From: Nematocida homosporus
Lineage: Eukaryota; Microsporidia
Length of the DNA: 64,000 bases
Assembly: GCF_024244095.1 (NCBI RefSeq)
Contig: NW_026250686.1
Coordinates: forward strand, 62,001 to 126,000
Direction of reading: 5' to 3'
The translations under genes and the position numbers were made by a program. The notes beneath the pieces are model-generated. The model was not told the origin of the DNA, did no database searches, and was given only the letters and a program-made list of their open reading frames with translations. Of the stretch, positions 61,274 to 64,000 are shown in pieces (position 1 is the stretch's first letter; each line of letters begins with the position of its first letter).

Positions 61274-62629
61274 ATGGTTATTCTGGAACGGGCTTTAGCT
61301 TTGAAACAAAAGTATGGCTTAAAGCGTTGTATTGATGGATTTGAAGAAGATCTTGGTGTAACTCTTTATCCGAGTGTTTATCGTCGCGATCGTATTGAAG
61401 ATCTTTTTAATGTCCAACTATTGGTTAATCGGTTGATCTTAGGTATAGCTAGAGATGAGAAGATGTTGAATGAGTTAGGTACGGGTGAGTTAGTAGTGGA
61501 GGGAGAGAAAGTAGCGATAGATATTGAGTCTGATCTTATCTATGGAATTTTAGAAAGAATCAGGCGAGAAAGAGTGCCAGTTAGGAAGATAGAAGGTCTA
61601 TTGGTTCGCTCTGATTATATTGAGAGTATTGAAGGTAGTTTTAAACAGGTAGAAGTTAATACGGTATCTTGTGCCTTTGTAGTGGCAGGTCAGTCGGTTA
61701 ATAAAATGCATGAAGAACTCATGGGAGATGATGAATGGCAGAAGAGTTTTGAACGAGCAGTTGGTGAACTAGATGGTAGAGAAGTTTTGGTTTCAGAAGG
61801 ACCGGAAAGATTGCAAGAATTTATTAGATTGATAGATAAGGAGTATAAGCAAATGTATGGTTGTCGAGGAGTATTTATACTCTTAGATAATGATAGTTCA
61901 GTCCGTAGTAAGAACTACCTGGAAAAGCAGCAGATTTTGGAACTAGTTGGGGCTTTAGGTATGAAGGCTTACTTTGTAGCAGTAGATGATATGCTGAGTA
62001 GATATGAAGTAGTTGGTGATCGGTTGTTTTATAATGGCGAAGAAGTAAGTGTTGTTTATTTCCGGTGGTTATACAATGCTGATCAGTATACGGAAGAGAT
62101 AATTAAGATGAGGATAGCAATTGAAAGTACAGTGGCTGTACCTGTGCCTAGTGTAAATGTACAGATAGCTGGACTGAAGTTCTTTCAACGGTTGTTTGCT
62201 AAACGGGAGTTTTTGAGTAGGTATACGGAAGACTTCTCAGTGGAAAGGTTCTTTGTGTCCTTTATGACTGTAGCTGAGTATCGTAAGCACAATCCTAAGA
62301 AGCCTTATGTTCTGAAGCCTTTGAGTGAAGGGGGAGGTCATAATTACTTTAAGGGTGATGTACTGGAGAAGGTTAAGAGTTTAACGGGGAAGGAAGAGGA
62401 GGCTTATATTCTAATGGAGGAGATAGAGGGAACGCAAAGAAAGAATCGGGCTTTGATGAAGCCAATCGGGAATATGATTGGAGAAGTAGGTGTATTTGGG
62501 TATACAGTAGCTACACCTACGGCTGAAGCTTCTTCTGTAGCTGGGTACATTCTCAGGACTAGATACCATTATGATAATGAAGTAGGCGTTTCGGCTGGAT
62601 TTGGGTCTTTAGATAGTATCATGTGGTAA
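61274..62629 (+). CDS. Glutathione synthetase (eukaryotic ATP-grasp type)
   Basis: 451 aa, joins gamma-glutamylcysteine and glycine using ATP. Family motifs: VTLYPSVYRRDRIEDLFNVQ near the N-terminus (TLxPSxxPxxxxExA), FKQVEVNTVSCAF with VNKMHEEL (IKQIEFNTIS...LH), the ATP-grasp segment KKPYVLKPLSEGGGHNYF (FVLKPQREGGGNN) and YILMEEIEG. The C-terminus (AGYILRTRYHYDNEVGVSAGFGSLDS) matches the end of eukaryotic GSS (…LRTK...EGGVAAGxAVLDS). Length is close to the animal enzyme. The partner enzyme Gsh1 is not in this window. Confidence 0.92.
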   Translation: MVILERALALKQKYGLKRCIDGFEEDLGVTLYPSVYRRDRIEDLFNVQLLVNRLILGIARDEKMLNELGTGELVVEGEKVAIDIESDLIYGILERIRRERVPVRKIEGLLVRSDYIESIEGSFKQVEVNTVSCAFVVAGQSVNKMHEELMGDDEWQKSFERAVGELDGREVLVSEGPERLQEFIRLIDKEYKQMYGCRGVFILLDNDSSVRSKNYLEKQQILELVGALGMKAYFVAVDDMLSRYEVVGDRLFYNGEEVSVVYFRWLYNADQYTEEIIKMRIAIESTVAVPVPSVNVQIAGLKFFQRLFAKREFLSRYTEDFSVERFFVSFMTVAEYRKHNPKKPYVLKPLSEGGGHNYFKGDVLEKVKSLTGKEEEAYILMEEIEGTQRKNRALMKPIGNMIGEVGVFGYTVATPTAEASSVAGYILRTRYHYDNEVGVSAGFGSLDSIMW

Positions 62630-62859
62630 GTCATTTGATAAGTCATGTGGTAGTGCTTGAATAAAGGTTCTGGATTAGGTATAGGTGGTTAGTATGTTAC
62701 GTATTTATATTATGATTAGGTTAGGGGGAGTGAAGTGAGTAGTGGAGTGAATAGTGAGTAATTAGTAGTTAATAGTTAGTAGTTAGTAGTTAATAGATAT
62801 TAATAAGATGTTGTATTGAATTGGTAGATAGTATTAGGACGTACGTAAGATGTAATTTC

Positions 62860-63993
62860 CTATCCTAGAGTGAGTGAAGATAGTTTGGGGGATTTTGGGG
62901 ACTTGTCCATATGAGGAGGTACTTGGTAGAGATTGATTAGGTCGAGGTCGGGGAAGGCTAGGATTAGGATCTCTTCTAGTTCTGGGAGGTGTTTGCCTTT
63001 TCCTTTCCCGGTAAGATAAACGGACATGTTGAAACGTTTGACACTTTCTTTGAACATACTAAAGGAAGACATAGTTAGTTTGGCGACACGGAAGAATTCG
63101 TTGGATTCACAATTGAAACTTAGCTTAAGGAATCTGAGTCTTAGTTGGTCTATGTTGATAAAGATCTCAATAAGTGCGCGGAAGAAAATACGGGCACATC
63201 CATAATACTCTTGCGTATACATGGCATTGGCTATACGGTAGAGAAGAACGACATCTTCACTTTTACGTAGTTCGGCTACTTTGGCTTCAACGTGTTTGGG
63301 ACCACCTAGAGTTTCTAGGAATTTGCCGGCTTCAAGATCAGCATCATGAATAGTAGTGAGTTCACTACAAACACCTATCTCAGTTACGGATTTGTGATCA
63401 GGTTTAGCCAGTCCATTGATAGTTAAGAACTCTTCTAAACCTGGAGCACTATCTATCTTTATATCACCATACTGTTTTTGGGTTGTACTTATTTCAGGAA
63501 TACTAAAGGCAACTCCCAACTTCTGTAAAATCCGATTGGCTTCAACTCTTATCTCTTCATTAGTAGTACTAGGGGCGGCTAAAGAACAGATCCAGAACAA
63601 CATACGCATATCACAGCGATAAGCAGAAGCCTGTACTAAATCGCGGGCATAGAGAAAGGCTTCATTTACATTGCCTAGATAAACCATCATAAAAACCAAC
63701 TCTCTAAGCATATCTATACGATCTTCTAGTTCAGTACACACAACTAAAGCGGCTTGATAGTAAGCAATTGATTTATCAACTTCTCCAATGCCTATTAAGT
63801 ATTTGGCATAAACCATCTTTGGGTAGTACATATCTGGATATCTTTGTAATAATCCGTCCATCCCTATCTTTGACTCCTTTTTTAAGGCTAAATTCAAGAC
63901 TTCCGTATATGCATCAAAAGGAATGATATCTTCAGGACTAGGTACAACTTCAGATAAGGCTAATTCTGCTTCGGCATAAGCCCGTTGCGACAT
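62860..63993 (-). CDS. TPR-repeat protein, possibly incomplete at the window edge
   Basis: 377 aa with helical TPR-like repeats (about 45-130: LQRYPDMYYPKMVYAKYLIGIGEVDKSIAYYQAAL and following; about 240-320: VVLLYRIANAMYTQEYYGCARIFFRALIEI). I cannot name it; the TFIIIC subunit Tfc4 and anaphase-promoting complex TPR subunits are candidates. ATG 63993 is only 7 bases from the window end, so the true start may lie outside. Confidence 0.6.
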   Translation of the reverse strand: MSQRAYAEAELALSEVVPSPEDIIPFDAYTEVLNLALKKESKIGMDGLLQRYPDMYYPKMVYAKYLIGIGEVDKSIAYYQAALVVCTELEDRIDMLRELVFMMVYLGNVNEAFLYARDLVQASAYRCDMRMLFWICSLAAPSTTNEEIRVEANRILQKLGVAFSIPEISTTQKQYGDIKIDSAPGLEEFLTINGLAKPDHKSVTEIGVCSELTTIHDADLEAGKFLETLGGPKHVEAKVAELRKSEDVVLLYRIANAMYTQEYYGCARIFFRALIEIFINIDQLRLRFLKLSFNCESNEFFRVAKLTMSSFSMFKESVKRFNMSVYLTGKGKGKHLPELEEILILAFPDLDLINLYQVPPHMDKSPKSPKLSSLTLG

Positions 63994-64000
63994 TAAATTC

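Noticed and set aside
1..64000. tRNA, rRNA and CRISPR arrays
   Set aside because: No T-arm consensus with matching cloverleaf, no rRNA-like block, and the tandem repeats lack spacer structure.

Overview
The window looks like a piece of a microsporidian (fungal-lineage, obligate intracellular parasite) chromosome. Genes are uninterrupted and eukaryotic, and many proteins are shorter than their fungal or animal counterparts (eRF1 409 aa, LSm1 111 aa, an Rtt109-like protein of 264 aa). There are also fast-evolving secreted and membrane proteins with no recognisable relatives, and a degenerate chitin-deacetylase-like surface protein. No rRNA, tRNA, CRISPR array or bacterial operon signal was seen, and I cannot name the genus. 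Several true starts lie downstream of in-frame TTG/GTG codons; I chose ATGs.

Layout. 1-1519: U2 snRNA followed closely by CK2 alpha. 1520-4074 and 12195-14632: accessory regions with two paralogous single-pass membrane protein genes, each flanked by copies of a 140-bp repeat; one copy is bracketed by a 210-bp inverted repeat. 4075-18600: Sth1/Snf2-type ATPase, a large secreted protein, Spt4, a chitin-deacetylase-like protein, Taf7 and an AGC kinase. 18601-31822: two SNARE-like genes around a karyopherin-like gene, Brf1, a histone-fold protein, an Ase1/MAP65 homologue, a Sen54-like protein, an eIF4E-like protein, an Rtt109-like protein, Mrt4 and a GRAM-like protein. 31896-36038: U3 snoRNA and a secreted/membrane RING-finger protein. 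36814-45094: E2F, Med18-like, a very compact island (unknown 404-aa protein, small membrane protein, Tfb5, Pus7), eRF1 and DRG1. 45208-53336: unknown surface/membrane proteins, Myg1, proteasome beta-3 and a frameshifted, shortened paralogue of the RING protein. 53337-64000: Arp5, V-ATPase E, unknown membrane protein, Ste24, LSm1, glutathione synthetase and a TPR protein.

The conserved genes are dominated by transcription and chromatin (Snf2/Sth1, Arp5, Spt4, Taf7, histone-fold protein, Brf1, Tfb5, Med18, E2F, Rtt109) and RNA biology (U2, U3, Sen54, Pus7, LSm1, eIF4E, eRF1, Mrt4).

Intergenic DNA is unusual. It is built from degenerate pentamers (AACTC/AACCC on one strand, GAGTT/GGGTT on the other) whose polarity mostly follows gene orientation. 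It also carries a dispersed repeat family centred on the palindrome TGACGTCA (15 non-coding copies plus one coding), absent from about 18.4 to 50.2 kb. CC(A/T)6GG boxes sit 41-42 bp upstream of three surface-protein genes. Divergent pairs are often separated by only 11-63 bp, while many other gaps reach 300-1300 bp.
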